From NCBI RefSeq assembly GCF_049727805.1, contig NZ_JBCNYA010000001.1, positions 62,001 through 126,000 of the forward strand: a stretch of DNA of 64,000 bases, written 5' to 3'. Origin of the DNA: Frateuria_A sp049727805. Lineage in GTDB: Bacteria; Pseudomonadota; Gammaproteobacteria; Xanthomonadales; Rhodanobacteraceae. Made by a program: the position numbers and the translations under genes. Positions 1-8,507 of this stretch are shown here, piece by piece. The notes beneath the pieces were generated by a model. The model was not told where the DNA came from and did no database searches. It saw only the letters and a program-made list of their open reading frames with translations. The first letter of the stretch is position 1. Every line of letters begins with the position of its first letter.

Positions 1-818
1 CCGGGCCAGGCGACCAGCTCCGGATGCTCGCGCTTGAGCGATTCGCCCAGCGTCGCATCGACGATCGGGTTCTTGAAGAAGCTGCCCGCGTTGCCGATCA
101 CCGCCGGATCGGGCAGCTTGCGGGTGCGCAGATGCACCACGGCCTCGGCGACGTGGAACGGCGCGGGCTTGTCCACGCCCATGCGCGCCAGCTCCTCGCG
201 GATGCCGGCGTAGTCGGTGCGCAGTTCGCGTTGGCGGGGCAGGGCGAAGCGCACGGCGGTGACGATGTAGCGGCCGGGCTCGCGCTTGAACAACGAATGG
301 CGGTAGGCGAACGCGCAGGCGGCGTTGTCCAGCGAGACCACGCGGCGCTCGTGCAGGTCCCAGGCTTCCACGCTCTCGACGAACTCGGCCACTTCGGTGC
401 CGTAGGCGCCGATGTTCTGGATCGGCGCGGCGCCGACGGTGCCCGGGATCAGGATCAGGTTCTCTAGGCCGGCGAAGCCCTGGCCCAGCGTCCAGCGCAC
501 GAAGTCGTCCCAGCGCTCGCCCGCGGCCACCGCGATGCGCGCGACGTCGCCGTCCTGCTCGACCTGCACGCCGCGGGTGGCCATCGCCACCACGGTGCCG
601 TCGAAGTCGCCGGTGAGCAGCAGGTTGCTGCCTTCGCCCAGCACCAGCAGCGGACGGTCGCGCACCGCGGGGAAATCCAACAGCTCGGGCAGCTTGGCCG
701 CATCGCGCACCTCGGCCAGCAACCTGGCGCGGGCGGCCACGCGCAACGTGTTGCGCGTGGCCAGCGGGGCCTGCTCGATCAGCGTGTAGCCGCCCATGTC
801 GACGCGCTCAGCCGGCAT
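1..818 (-). CDS. murB: UDP-N-acetylenolpyruvoylglucosamine reductase (3' part missing)
   Basis: MurB reduces UDP-GlcNAc-enolpyruvate to UDP-MurNAc with NADPH and FAD in the cytoplasm, a committed step of peptidoglycan synthesis. The minus-strand translation from the ATG at 818 begins MPAERVDMGGYTLIEQ. It carries the FAD-binding pattern LLVLGEGSNLLL near residues 55-65, the segment GLENLILIPGTVGAAPIQNIGAYG near 120-140, and VIGNAGSFFKNP close to the window edge; the last two contain the usual substrate and flavin contacts. About 272 residues are present, and roughly 70 C-terminal residues of a typical long-type MurB lie outside the window. The start overlaps the end of pyrD by 11 bases. A second ATG at 797 (MGGYTL) would leave a 10-base gap and cannot be excluded. 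Many open frames on the plus strand here are codon-bias shadows. Confidence 0.95.
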   Translation of the reverse strand, partial: MPAERVDMGGYTLIEQAPLATRNTLRVAARARLLAEVRDAAKLPELLDFPAVRDRPLLVLGEGSNLLLTGDFDGTVVAMATRGVQVEQDGDVARIAVAAGERWDDFVRWTLGQGFAGLENLILIPGTVGAAPIQNIGAYGTEVAEFVESVEAWDLHERRVVSLDNAACAFAYRHSLFKREPGRYIVTAVRFALPRQRELRTDYAGIREELARMGVDKPAPFHVAEAVVHLRTRKLPDPAVIGNAGSFFKNPIVDATLGESLKREHPELVAWP

Positions 819-1845
819 CCGATGCTCCGTGCTGGCGGCGGATCTCGTTGACGCATTCGCCGACCAGTGCCGGTCCGCGGTAGATCAGGCCGGAATAGAG
901 CTGGACCAGGTTGGCGCCGGCGTCCAGTTTCTCGACCGCATCGCTGCCATCCAGGATGCCGCCCACGCCGACGATCGGGACGTCCGGCCCCAGTCGAGCA
1001 CGCATGCCGCGCAGCACCCCGGTGGAGCGCGCGAACAATGGCTTGCCCGAGAGTCCGCCGGCCTCCCGGCCATGCGGGTCGCCCGCCACCGCGCTGCGGT
1101 CGATCGTGGTGTTGGTGCAGATCACGCCATCGATGCCGGCCGTGCGCAGCACTTCCGCGATGCCGTCGAGTTCAGCCTCGCCGAGGTCCGGTGCGATCTT
1201 CAGCAGCATCGGCTTGCGCGCGCCGGCCTGGCTGCCGAGCCGCTCCTGCGCCTCGCGCAGCGTCTCGATGAAGCGCCGCAGCGTGGCCTCCTCCTGCAGG
1301 TCGCGCAGGCCCTGGGTGTTGGGCGAGGAGATGTTCACCGTAACGTAGCTGGCGTGGCGGTACACGCGCTCGAGGCCGAACAGGTAGTCCTCGACCGCGC
1401 GCTCGTTGGGCGTGTCCTTGTTCTTGCCGATGTTGATGCCCAGCACGCCGCGGTAGCTGGAGGCCTCGACGTTGCGCACCAGCGCGTCGACGCCCTCGTT
1501 GTTGAAGCCCAGCCGGTTGATGATCGCCTCGTGCTGCGGCAAGCGGAACATGCGCGGCTTGGGGTTGCCCGGTTGCGGGCGCGGCGTCACCGTGCCGACC
1601 TCGATGAAGCCGAAGCCCAGCGCGCCCAGCTCGTCGATGTGCGCGGCGTTCTTGTCCAGCCCGGCAGCGAGGCCGACCGGGTTGGGAAAGCGGATCCCGA
1701 AGGCGGTGACCGGCAGATCCTCCGGCGGCGTGGCGACGAAGCGGCCGAGGTTGCTGCGATGGGCCACGCCCAGCGCATAGAGCGTCAGCCGATGGGCCGT
1801 TTCGGCATCGAGCGCGAAGAGCAGCGGTCGCAGGAGGTCGTACAT
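808..1845 (-). CDS. pyrD: dihydroorotate dehydrogenase (quinone), class 2
   Basis: PyrD oxidises dihydroorotate to orotate in pyrimidine synthesis and passes electrons to membrane quinones through FMN. The 345-residue product starts MYDLLRPLLFALDAETAH, the N-terminal membrane-associating helix typical of class 2 enzymes. It contains FPNPVGLAAGLDKNA, GTVTPRPQPGNPKPRMFRL, NRLGFNNEG, GINIGKNK, VNISSPNT (the Ser is the class 2 catalytic base), KIAPDL, CTNTT and GVGGI, in the family order. Length matches the family. The ATG at 1845 shares one base with the stop of the upstream methyltransferase (TGATG), which suggests translational coupling, and murB follows directly. An open frame continues upstream of this start, but only in the wrong frame of the methyltransferase. 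Confidence 0.97.
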   Translation of the reverse strand: MYDLLRPLLFALDAETAHRLTLYALGVAHRSNLGRFVATPPEDLPVTAFGIRFPNPVGLAAGLDKNAAHIDELGALGFGFIEVGTVTPRPQPGNPKPRMFRLPQHEAIINRLGFNNEGVDALVRNVEASSYRGVLGINIGKNKDTPNERAVEDYLFGLERVYRHASYVTVNISSPNTQGLRDLQEEATLRRFIETLREAQERLGSQAGARKPMLLKIAPDLGEAELDGIAEVLRTAGIDGVICTNTTIDRSAVAGDPHGREAGGLSGKPLFARSTGVLRGMRARLGPDVPIVGVGGILDGSDAVEKLDAGANLVQLYSGLIYRGPALVGECVNEIRRQHGASDAG

Positions 1846-2612
1846 CAGTGCACCTCGCCCGCGAAGACGCGGGTGTCGTAGTCCAGGTTGACCGCGCCGT
1901 CGACGGCGCAGCGGTCGAACAGCTCGCGCAGTGCGCGCTTCATCGGCAGGTGGTCGGGGTGATCCGGCCGCGGCGCGTAGGAAGAAGACAGCAGACGGCC
2001 GAGCAGGCCGTCGAAATCCAGCAACTGGCGGTGCGCGAAATGCGCCTCGCCGCGCAGGCCGTCGCCGAACCAGGCGCGCATCGCCTCGTCGCTGGCGTGG
2101 CGTTCGGCGACCATGGCGTAGTCGATGCCGTAGCGCCTGAGCAGCGCTTCGTAGCCATCGAGGAACGGCGTGCCTGCAAGCTTGCGCGAGTTCCAGAAGA
2201 TCGCCGCCAGTCCGCCGGCGCGCAGGATGCGGCCGAACTCCCGGTGAGTGGCGGCGGGATCGAACCAGTGGAAGGCCTGTGCCACGACGACCAGATCCAT
2301 CGAGGCATCGGGCAGGTCGGTGGCGTCGGCGCGCCCGTCGATCGCCTGGAAGCGCGGGTGGCTGCCGAGCCACTCGACCGCCGCGGCACGCATGGCCGCG
2401 TTCGGCTCGACCGCCGTCACGCGATAGCCGGCCTCCAGGAACATGCGGGAGGAAATGCCCGTGCCCGCGCCGACGTCGGCCACCGCCCAGTCCGGCGAGA
2501 TCCCGAACTCGCGCTGCAGCCAGGCCAGCAGGGCAGGCGGGTAGTCCGGTCGATGGCGCACGTAATCGCCCACGCGATCACTGAATCGGGCGGTGGGATC
2601 GAAGGCGGCCAT
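1845..2612 (-). CDS. class I SAM-dependent methyltransferase, substrate unknown
   Basis: A 255-residue cytoplasmic protein with the Rossmann-type SAM-binding motif VADVGAGTGISSRMF at about residues 43-58, followed by TAVEPNAAM (acidic residue binding the ribose) and the Methyltransf_11-type segment VVVAQAFHWFDP around 110-122. The AFHWFD signature is common in small-molecule or tRNA-type methyltransferases of this group, but the substrate cannot be read from the sequence. The gene lies between an SDR gene (3-base gap upstream) and pyrD (1-base overlap downstream), so the set is probably one transcript. Nothing in the sequence links its chemistry to pyrimidine synthesis. Confidence 0.85.
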   Translation of the reverse strand: MAAFDPTARFSDRVGDYVRHRPDYPPALLAWLQREFGISPDWAVADVGAGTGISSRMFLEAGYRVTAVEPNAAMRAAAVEWLGSHPRFQAIDGRADATDLPDASMDLVVVAQAFHWFDPAATHREFGRILRAGGLAAIFWNSRKLAGTPFLDGYEALLRRYGIDYAMVAERHASDEAMRAWFGDGLRGEAHFAHRQLLDFDGLLGRLLSSSYAPRPDHPDHLPMKRALRELFDRCAVDGAVNLDYDTRVFAGEVH

Positions 2613-2615
2613 GGT

Positions 2616-3380
2616 TCAGCCCGTCAGCCCCTGGCCGCCGTCGACGCAAAGCGTCTGGCCGGTGATCCAGCCAGCGTACGGCGAGGCTAGGAACAACGCG
2701 GCGTGCGCGATTTCCTCCGGCCTGCCGTAGCGGCCGAACGGGATCTTCGCGAGCGTCGCCTGGTACAGCGTCGGCTCCTCGCGGCGGCGCCGGTCCCACA
2801 GCCCGTCGGCAAACTCGATCGAGCCGGGCGCGATGGCGTTGACCCGGATGCGCTGCTCGGCCAGGGCCAGCGCCTGCGAGGTGGTGTACTGGCTGAGCGC
2901 CGCCTTCACCGCCGCGTACGGCGCACCGTGGCGACGCGGGTGAAAGGCGGCGATCGAGCTGGTGTGCAGGATCGAAGCATGCGGTGAGGCTGCGAGATGG
3001 GGCAGGGCGGCACGCGAGGCGCGCACGGCGGCCATCAGGTCGACCTCGAAGCCGCGCATCCAGCCCTCGTCGTCGTCGCTGAAGCCGTAACCGCTGGCGT
3101 TGTTGACCAGCACGTCGATGCCGCCCAGCGCCTGCGCGGCGTCCTCGATATACGTGGCAATGGCTTGTGCGTCGGCGAGATCGCAACTCGCCGCATGCAC
3201 GGCGTGGCCGAACGCGGACAGTTCCCCGCGCGTAGCCTGCAGAGCCTGTGCGCCGCGCGCGCAGATCGACACCGTCGCACCGGTTTCGGCAAAGGCCAGT
3301 GCGATGCTGCGGCCGATGCCCTTGCTGCCGCCGGCGACCAGCACGCGGTAGCCAGTGAAGTCGAAGGCGCCTTCGGGCAT
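2616..3380 (-). CDS. short-chain dehydrogenase/reductase family oxidoreductase
   Basis: A 254-residue NAD(P)-dependent oxidoreductase. It shows the SDR cofactor motif VAGGSKGIGRS (TGxxxGxG type, with A for T) near residue 12-20, the stabilising NNASGYG (NNAG type), the catalytic Ser in HTSSIAAF, the YxxxK pair in PYAAVKAAL, and the C-terminal IRVNAIAPGSIEF and WITGQTLCVDGGQG segments. All catalytic residues are therefore present. The start is placed at MPEGAFDFTG (ATG at 3378-3380) because the longer open frame extends into the upstream gene as low-quality sequence. It begins one base after the stop of the DUF4190 gene. The substrate is unknown; the pattern resembles generic 3-oxoacyl-ACP-reductase-like SDRs. 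Confidence 0.88.
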   Translation of the reverse strand: MPEGAFDFTGYRVLVAGGSKGIGRSIALAFAETGATVSICARGAQALQATRGELSAFGHAVHAASCDLADAQAIATYIEDAAQALGGIDVLVNNASGYGFSDDDEGWMRGFEVDLMAAVRASRAALPHLAASPHASILHTSSIAAFHPRRHGAPYAAVKAALSQYTTSQALALAEQRIRVNAIAPGSIEFADGLWDRRRREEPTLYQATLAKIPFGRYGRPEEIAHAALFLASPYAGWITGQTLCVDGGQGLTG

Positions 3381-3381
3381 G

Positions 3382-3684
3382 TCAGTGGAAGAACGAGGAG
3401 CCGATGCCGATCGACAGGCCGAGCACCAGCGCGGCGATGGTGAACAGCACCACGACCAGGCCGAAGGCCAGTTGCACGTAGCCGAGCACCAGGCCGGCCA
3501 CGGCCAGGCCATCGCCTTCCAACTGGCCCTGCGAGCGGCGGATTTCCCCGCGCGCCAGGTGGCCGCAGATGATCGCCACGATGGCGCCGACCACCGGCAA
3601 CATGCACCAGGCGGCGATGCCGAAGACCAGGCTGACCACGGCCATGGCGCTGGTGGTGCGATGGACGGGAGGCATTGCGTTCAT
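3382..3684 (-). CDS. DUF4190-type small membrane protein
   Basis: A 100-residue protein (MNAMPPVHRTTS...) with two hydrophobic stretches: MAVVSLVFGIAAWCMLPVVGAIVAIICGHLA and a second one near the C-terminus (GLAVAGLVLGYVQLAFGLVVVLFTIAALVLGL). The pattern SLVFGIAAW...GAIVAIICGHLARGEIRRS...GDGLAVAGLVLGY is that of DUF4190 proteins, in which a short loop with Arg/Ser and a Gly-rich second helix follow the first helix. Function unknown. An upstream ATG at 3741 would add 19 residues (MQHLSPAHGER...) but would have to read through the hairpin at 3709-3733, so the ATG at 3684 is preferred. Confidence 0.75.
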   Translation of the reverse strand: MNAMPPVHRTTSAMAVVSLVFGIAAWCMLPVVGAIVAIICGHLARGEIRRSQGQLEGDGLAVAGLVLGYVQLAFGLVVVLFTIAALVLGLSIGIGSSFFH

Positions 3685-3708
3685 GGCGGCGATCCTCGGT
3701 CGGTGGAT

Positions 3709-3733
3709 CCTCTCCCCGTGGGCCGGGGAGAGG
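3709..3733. repeat. short perfect-arm hairpin (CCTCTCCCC/GGGGAGAGG)
   Basis: Nine-base arms at 3709-3717 and 3725-3733 are perfectly complementary around a 7-base loop. It lies between the stop of the aldehyde dehydrogenase (3745) and the likely start of the DUF4190 gene. There is no T-tract, so it is more likely a REP-like palindrome or mRNA-stability hairpin than an intrinsic terminator. Confidence 0.6.
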
Positions 3734-3744
3734 TGTTGCATCGC

Positions 3745-5280
3745 TTACACGGTGAACTTGATGCCCTGCGCCAGCGGCAGCGCGTCGGAGTAGTTGATGG
3801 TGTTGGTCTGGCGGCGCATGTAGACCTTCCACGCGTCCGAGCCCGACTCGCGGCCGCCACCGGTTTCCTTCTCGCCGCCGAAGGCGCCGCCGATCTCGGC
3901 GCCGGAGGTGCCGATGTTGACGTTGGCGATGCCGCAGTCCGAACCGGCCGCCGACAGGAATTGCTCGGCGGCGCGCACGTTGTTGGTGAAGATCGACGAG
4001 GACAGGCCCTGCGGCACGTCGTTCTGCATCTCGATCGCCTCATCGAGCGTCTTGAACGGGATCACGTAGAGGATCGGCGCGAAGGTCTCGGTCTGCACCA
4101 CCTCGTCGGCGTTCTTCACCCCGGTGATGATGGTCGGCAGCACGAAGTTGCCCTTGCGGTCGTCGAGCGCCGCGCCACCGGTGCGCACGGTGCCGCCCGC
4201 GGCCTTGGCCTTCTCGATGGCGGCCAGATAACCCTGCACCGCCTCGGGGCTGTTGAGCGGACCCATCAGCGTGGTGGCCAAGGTCGGGTCGCCGATCTTG
4301 CCCTCGACCTGCTTGTACGCGCCGACCAGGGTATCGAGCACGTTGTCGAAAATCGCCTCGTGCACGAACAGGCGGCGCGTGGTGGTGCAACGCTGGCCGG
4401 CGGTACCGACGGCGCCGAACACGATGCCCGGGATGGCGAGCTTCAGGTCCGCGGTTTCATCGAGGATGATCGCGTTGTTGCCGCCCAGCTCCAGCAGCGA
4501 GCGACCCATGCGGTGCGCCACGCGCTCGCCGACCATGCGGCCCACCTTGGTCGAGCCGGTGAAGCTGATCAGCGGGATGCGCTTGTCGTCCACGAAGGCC
4601 TGCGACAGTTCGGTGCCGGCGTCGTTGAACAGGAAGAAGATGTCCGGGAAGCCGCCGGCCTTCAGCGCTTCGTTGCAGATCTTCATGGTGGCGACCGCCG
4701 ACAGCGGGGTCTTGGGCGAGGGCTTCCAGATGCAGATGTCGCCGCAGATCGCGGCCAGGAACGCGTTCCAGCTCCACACCGCGACGGGGAAGTTGAACGC
4801 GCTGATGATGCCGACCAGGCCGAGCGGCTGGTACTGCTCGTACATCCGATGGCCCGGACGCTCCGAGTGCATGGTGTAGCCGTGCAGCATGCGGCTCTGG
4901 CCCACCGCGAAGTCGGCGATGTCGATCATCTCCTGCACTTCGCCGTCGCCTTCGGGCTTGATCTTGCCCATCTCCAGCGCGACCAGCGAGCCCAACGCGT
5001 CCTTGTGCTTGCGCAGCGCCTCGCCGCACAGGCGCACGGCTTCGCCGCGCTTGGGCGCCGGGGTGGTGCGCCAGACCTTGAAGGCTTCCTGCGCGCGCTT
5101 GACGATGGTCTCGTAGTCGGCCTTGCTCGAGGCGTGCACGCTGGCGATCACCTCGCCCGTGGCCGGGTTCTGCGGCTTGATCGTGCCGGCGTCGGTGGTC
5201 TTCGACCACTCGCCGTTGCCGAGGTAGGTGCCGGAATGGGAATCGCCCAGGCCGAGCGCCTTGAGAATATCGTGGGACAT
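3745..5280 (-). CDS. ALDH7-type aldehyde dehydrogenase (aminoadipate-semialdehyde dehydrogenase-like)
   Basis: A 511-residue NAD(P)-dependent aldehyde dehydrogenase starting MSHDILKALGLG. It shows GIISAFNFPVAVWSWN, the cofactor-site WKPSPKTP, FTGSTKVGRMV, the general-base Glu in LLELGGNNAI, the catalytic Cys in GTAGQRCTTTRR (near residue 300), and the C-terminal NVNIGTSGAEIGGAFGGEKETGGGRESGSDAW. The combination of ELGGNNA, GQRCTTTRR and GGEKETGGGRESGSDAWK is characteristic of the ALDH7 (antiquitin) subfamily. ALDH7 enzymes oxidise alpha-aminoadipate semialdehyde/piperideine-6-carboxylate in lysine catabolism and also detoxify aldehydes. The start at 5280 is chosen over one eight codons upstream because of the family N-terminus. 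It appears to be the first gene of this leftward group. Confidence 0.92.
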   Translation of the reverse strand: MSHDILKALGLGDSHSGTYLGNGEWSKTTDAGTIKPQNPATGEVIASVHASSKADYETIVKRAQEAFKVWRTTPAPKRGEAVRLCGEALRKHKDALGSLVALEMGKIKPEGDGEVQEMIDIADFAVGQSRMLHGYTMHSERPGHRMYEQYQPLGLVGIISAFNFPVAVWSWNAFLAAICGDICIWKPSPKTPLSAVATMKICNEALKAGGFPDIFFLFNDAGTELSQAFVDDKRIPLISFTGSTKVGRMVGERVAHRMGRSLLELGGNNAIILDETADLKLAIPGIVFGAVGTAGQRCTTTRRLFVHEAIFDNVLDTLVGAYKQVEGKIGDPTLATTLMGPLNSPEAVQGYLAAIEKAKAAGGTVRTGGAALDDRKGNFVLPTIITGVKNADEVVQTETFAPILYVIPFKTLDEAIEMQNDVPQGLSSSIFTNNVRAAEQFLSAAGSDCGIANVNIGTSGAEIGGAFGGEKETGGGRESGSDAWKVYMRRQTNTINYSDALPLAQGIKFTV

Positions 5281-5607
5281 GCGTGACTCCTTGGGGTCGG
5301 GCACCGTTGGGGGGCCGGACTATTGCGAAACGACCATTCTAGCAGGGTGGTCGGAAGGGCTTCGGCGGGAGAGGCCGAGGCAGGGCTTCCCCCATCCGCC
5401 CTGCGGGCACCTTCCCCCGCAAGCGGGGGAAGGACCGGATGCCGCCAAGGCGAGCCTTCCCCCTTCACCGGGGAAGAGCCGGGATGTTGCAAGGTGAGCC
5501 TTCACCCGTTCACGGGGGAAGGTGCCGACAGGCGGATGGGGCGACCGGAGCGCGAAGCCGCACGGACAATCGCGCCGTGCGCGCATCCATGCCAAAATCC
5601 GCGCCTC
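5281..5607. other. intergenic region between aldehyde dehydrogenase and tRNA-Arg
   Basis: No convincing gene is present. The region should hold the promoter of the leftward aldehyde dehydrogenase (5281-5380), the composite inverted repeat described separately (5388-5541), and the promoter of the tRNA. Open frames spanning it encode only proline/arginine-rich nonsense caused by the repeats. Confidence 0.7.
5388..5541. repeat. composite REP-like inverted repeat
   Basis: Two outer arms of about 31 bases, at 5388-5418 (CCCCCATCCGCCCTGCGGGC...) and 5511-5541, are inverted near-copies of each other. Between them lie further short palindromes built on the same CTTCCCCC/GGGGGAAG core, at about 5411-5432 and 5455-5476. 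This type of repeat in intergenic DNA is common in Xanthomonadales genomes. There is no open frame worth calling inside it. Confidence 0.7.
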
Positions 5608-5684
<77 letters not shown>

Positions 5685-5690
5685 TTCGAG

Positions 5691-5714
5691 GGCCGGCATC
5701 GCCGGCCTTTTTTT
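5691..5714 (+). terminator. intrinsic terminator after tRNA-Arg
   Basis: Perfect 7-base stem GGCCGGC (5691-5697) and GCCGGCC (5701-5707) with a 3-base loop, followed by seven T (5708-5714). Confidence 0.9.
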
Positions 5715-5792
5715 CGTCTCGACGGAGCCTGGGCGAGCGCGGTGTTATACCGGGCGCTCTTGTGCGGCATCGCCGCGTTTCCGGAGAGTGCC

Positions 5793-8300
5793 TTGGCCCG
5801 CCTGTCGCGTTCCGGCCCGCTGCTGTTCGTCACCGGCATCGTCTTCATCCTGCTGGGTCTCGCGCTCGTCGTGGGCGGCCTCTGGCTGCTGGCGCTGGGC
5901 GGCTCCTGGTACTACCTGCTGGTTGGACTGGGCGTGGCGGCGACCGGCGTGCTGCTCGCGCTGGGGCGGATGCTGGCCTTGTGGCTGTACGCGCTGGTGC
6001 TGCTCGGCAGCACGGTGTGGGCGGTGGTCGAGGTGCGGCTCGACGGGTGGCAACTGTTGCCGCGGCTGGACGTGTGGTTCGTGCTGGCGCTCTGGCTTTG
6101 GCTGCCGTTCGTCAACCGGCGGCTGTGTCCCGTCGATGCGACGCACCGCGCGGTGCCGGATCGCTCGCTGCGTGGCGGGCGCTGGGCGATCGGCGTCAGC
6201 CTGGTGATTGCGCTAGTGGTCGGCGCGGCCTCGCTGTTCCGCTCCCCGCACGACCATCCAGGCGAGGTCGCGGCGGCACGCATGAACGCCACCGGCAAGG
6301 CGCCGGCACCCTTCGCCGCACCGGACGACTGGATCGCCTACGGCCACTCCGGCTATGGCGACCGCTACTCGCCGGCAGCGCAGATCACGCCGCGGAACGT
6401 CGACCGGCTGAAGGTGGCCTGGACCTTCCACACCGGCGACTTCCCGGGCCCCGGCGACCCGACCGAGATCGCCAACGAGGTCACACCGCTCAAGGCCAAC
6501 GGCATGCTCTACCTTTGCACGCCGCACGACATCGTGATCGCCCTGGATCCCGACACCGGCCGCGAGATCTGGCGCTTCGACCCGAAGATCAACCGCGACG
6601 CGAAGGACTACCAGCACATGATCTGCCGCGGCGTGGCCTACTACGACTCCGGCACCTACGCCGCGCAGGCCGCCGCCATGGGACTGCCGGCCGACCAGGA
6701 ACTGGCCGCCGCGGCGTCGGCGCCCACGCCCGCGGGGGCGGTCGCGCCGACCGCGATCAAGGTCGACATCTGCCCGCGCCGCATCTTCGCGCCCACGGCG
6801 GACGCCACCATCGTGGCGATCAATGCCGACAACGGGGAGCCATGCCGCGACTTCGGCGGCAACGGCGTGATCCACCTGTACGACGACCAGCCGGTCAAGA
6901 AGCCGGGCTTCCTCAACCCGACCTCGCCGCCGACGGTGACGCACCACGTGCTCATCGCCAGTGCCAGCGTCACCGACAACGCGTCGACGAACGAGCCGTC
7001 CGGCGTAGTCCGCGGCTACGACATCGATACCGGCCGCCTGCTGTGGAACTGGGACCCCTCCGAGCCGGGCCAGACCCGGCCGCTGCCGCCGGGGCAGACC
7101 TACATCCGCAACTCGCCCAACGCCTGGAGCGTATTCAGCGTCGACGAGAAGCTGGGCCTGGTCTACCTGCCGATGGGCAACCAGACGCCCGACATCTGGG
7201 GCGGCCGGCGCGACCCGAGCGCGGAGAAGTACAGCAGCGCGATCGTGGCGCTGGACATCGCCACCGGCAAGGTGCGCTGGGTCTACCAGACCGTGCACCA
7301 CGACCTGTGGGACATGGACGTCGGCGGCCAGCCGACGCTGGTCGACCTGGATACGCCGCAGGGGAAGGTGCCGGCGCTGGTCGCCTCGACCAAGCGCGGC
7401 GACATCTACGTGCTGGACCGCCGCGACGGCCACCTGCTGGTGCCTGCGCCCGAGCAGCCGGTGCCGCAAGGCGCGGCCAGGGGCGACCATGTGTCGCCGA
7501 CCCAGCCGTTCTCCGCGCTCACCTTCATGCCCGAGCGAAAGCTGCGCGAGGCGGACATGTGGGGCACCACGCCCTATGACCAGCTGGTCTGCCGCATCAC
7601 CTTCCGCAAGTACCGTTACGAGGGCATCTTTACGCCGCCCTCGGTGCAGGGCTCGCTGATCTATCCGGGCAACTACGGCATCTTCGACTGGGGCGGCATC
7701 GCCATCGACCCGGTGCGCCAGGTGGCGATCCTCAATCCCAGCTACATGGCGTTCGTATCCCGGCTGGTGCCGCGCGAGGAAGCTAAGGACGCGAAGGGCG
7801 GCGGCAGCGAGCAGGGGCTGCAGCCGATGAAGGGCACGCCGTTCGCCGTCGACCTGCATCCCTTGCTGTCGCCGTTGGGCGTGCCGTGCCAGGCCCCGCC
7901 GTGGGGCTACCTGGCCGCGGTGGACCTCACCACCATGAAAAAGGTCTGGATGCACAAGAACGGCACCATCCAGGACCAGGCGCCGTTCGGCATCCCGCTG
8001 CCGCTGGGCGTGCCAAGTCTGGGCGGTCCGATGGTCACTGCCGGTGGCGTCGCGTTCATGAGCAGCACGCTCGACTCCTATCTGCGCGCCTACGACGTGC
8101 GTACCGGCAGGAAACTGTGGCAGGCGCGCCTGCCGGCCGGCGGGCAGGCCACGCCGATGAGCTATGTCTCCGAACGTACCGGGCGGCAGTACGTGGTGGT
8201 GATGGCCGGCGGACATCGTTCGCTGGGTACGAAGATGGGCGATGCGCTGGTCGCCTACGCGCTGCCGGCAAAAACAGCGGAAAAGGCGCCTGTCCAGTAG
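5793..8300 (+). CDS. gcd: membrane-bound PQQ-dependent glucose dehydrogenase
   Basis: Gcd oxidises aldoses such as glucose to lactones at the periplasmic face of the inner membrane and passes electrons to ubiquinone. The N-terminal ~150 residues form about five membrane helices, including GGLWLLALGGSWYYLLVGLG, which resembles E. coli Gcd. The rest is the eight-bladed quinoprotein propeller, with WIAYGHSGYGDRYSPAAQIT, HTGD, ALDPDTGREIW, MICRGVAYYD, HHDLWDMDVGGQP, GDIYVLDRRDG, and the C-terminal GGPMVTAGGVAFMSSTLDSYLRAYD. Blade-type tryptophan repeats such as LDIATGKVRWVYQ recur. The TTG at 5793 (then ARLSRSGPLLF) is preferred because GGAGAG precedes it and it matches the family N-terminus; a GTG at 5742 would add 17 residues. 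It stands alone between tRNA-Arg and the xylose block. No PQQ biosynthesis genes are in the window. Confidence 0.93.
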   Translation: MARLSRSGPLLFVTGIVFILLGLALVVGGLWLLALGGSWYYLLVGLGVAATGVLLALGRMLALWLYALVLLGSTVWAVVEVRLDGWQLLPRLDVWFVLALWLWLPFVNRRLCPVDATHRAVPDRSLRGGRWAIGVSLVIALVVGAASLFRSPHDHPGEVAAARMNATGKAPAPFAAPDDWIAYGHSGYGDRYSPAAQITPRNVDRLKVAWTFHTGDFPGPGDPTEIANEVTPLKANGMLYLCTPHDIVIALDPDTGREIWRFDPKINRDAKDYQHMICRGVAYYDSGTYAAQAAAMGLPADQELAAAASAPTPAGAVAPTAIKVDICPRRIFAPTADATIVAINADNGEPCRDFGGNGVIHLYDDQPVKKPGFLNPTSPPTVTHHVLIASASVTDNASTNEPSGVVRGYDIDTGRLLWNWDPSEPGQTRPLPPGQTYIRNSPNAWSVFSVDEKLGLVYLPMGNQTPDIWGGRRDPSAEKYSSAIVALDIATGKVRWVYQTVHHDLWDMDVGGQPTLVDLDTPQGKVPALVASTKRGDIYVLDRRDGHLLVPAPEQPVPQGAARGDHVSPTQPFSALTFMPERKLREADMWGTTPYDQLVCRITFRKYRYEGIFTPPSVQGSLIYPGNYGIFDWGGIAIDPVRQVAILNPSYMAFVSRLVPREEAKDAKGGGSEQGLQPMKGTPFAVDLHPLLSPLGVPCQAPPWGYLAAVDLTTMKKVWMHKNGTIQDQAPFGIPLPLGVPSLGGPMVTAGGVAFMSSTLDSYLRAYDVRTGRKLWQARLPAGGQATPMSYVSERTGRQYVVVMAGGHRSLGTKMGDALVAYALPAKTAEKAPVQ

Positions 8301-8493
8301 CGCCGGCGGCGGGCGCCACCGGCAACGCGAGGTCGCTCCCTCACGCAGGCGACATCCGGTACGCGGTGCCCAACGCCCCGGGCGATGGGCACCCATCCAC
8401 CGGGCGCGGGCAACAACGCTAGCCAACAGCGGCCTCATCCTTTCGTTTCGCAGCGCAGCATGGCTTTTTTCTCGTTGCTGCTAGAGTAGGTTT
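8301..8493. other. non-coding stretch after gcd
   Basis: Nothing recognisable: no stable open frame with plausible codon use and no T-tract terminator for gcd. It leads into the operator at 8494-8507 and probably holds promoter elements of xylB, but no clear -35/-10 pair was found. Confidence 0.5.
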
Positions 8494-8507
8494 TGTTAGC
8501 GCTAACA
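8494..8507. promoter_or_regulatory. LacI-type palindromic operator (xyl-box-like)
   Basis: TGTTAGCGCTAACA is a perfect 14-base palindrome centred on CG, the hallmark of LacI-family operators. It differs by one base from the xyl-box TGGTAGCGCTAACA described for XylR in Xanthomonas. It lies 172 bases upstream of xylB, so the transcript would have a long leader unless a second promoter exists. The likely ligand is the LacI-family protein encoded at 13085-14146; that pairing is inferred. Confidence 0.85.

Noticed and set aside
3355..5286. Long plus-strand open frame opposite the aldehyde dehydrogenase
   Set aside because: Typical high-GC antisense shadow of a well-conserved gene; composition rich in His/Arg/Ala without any family motif.
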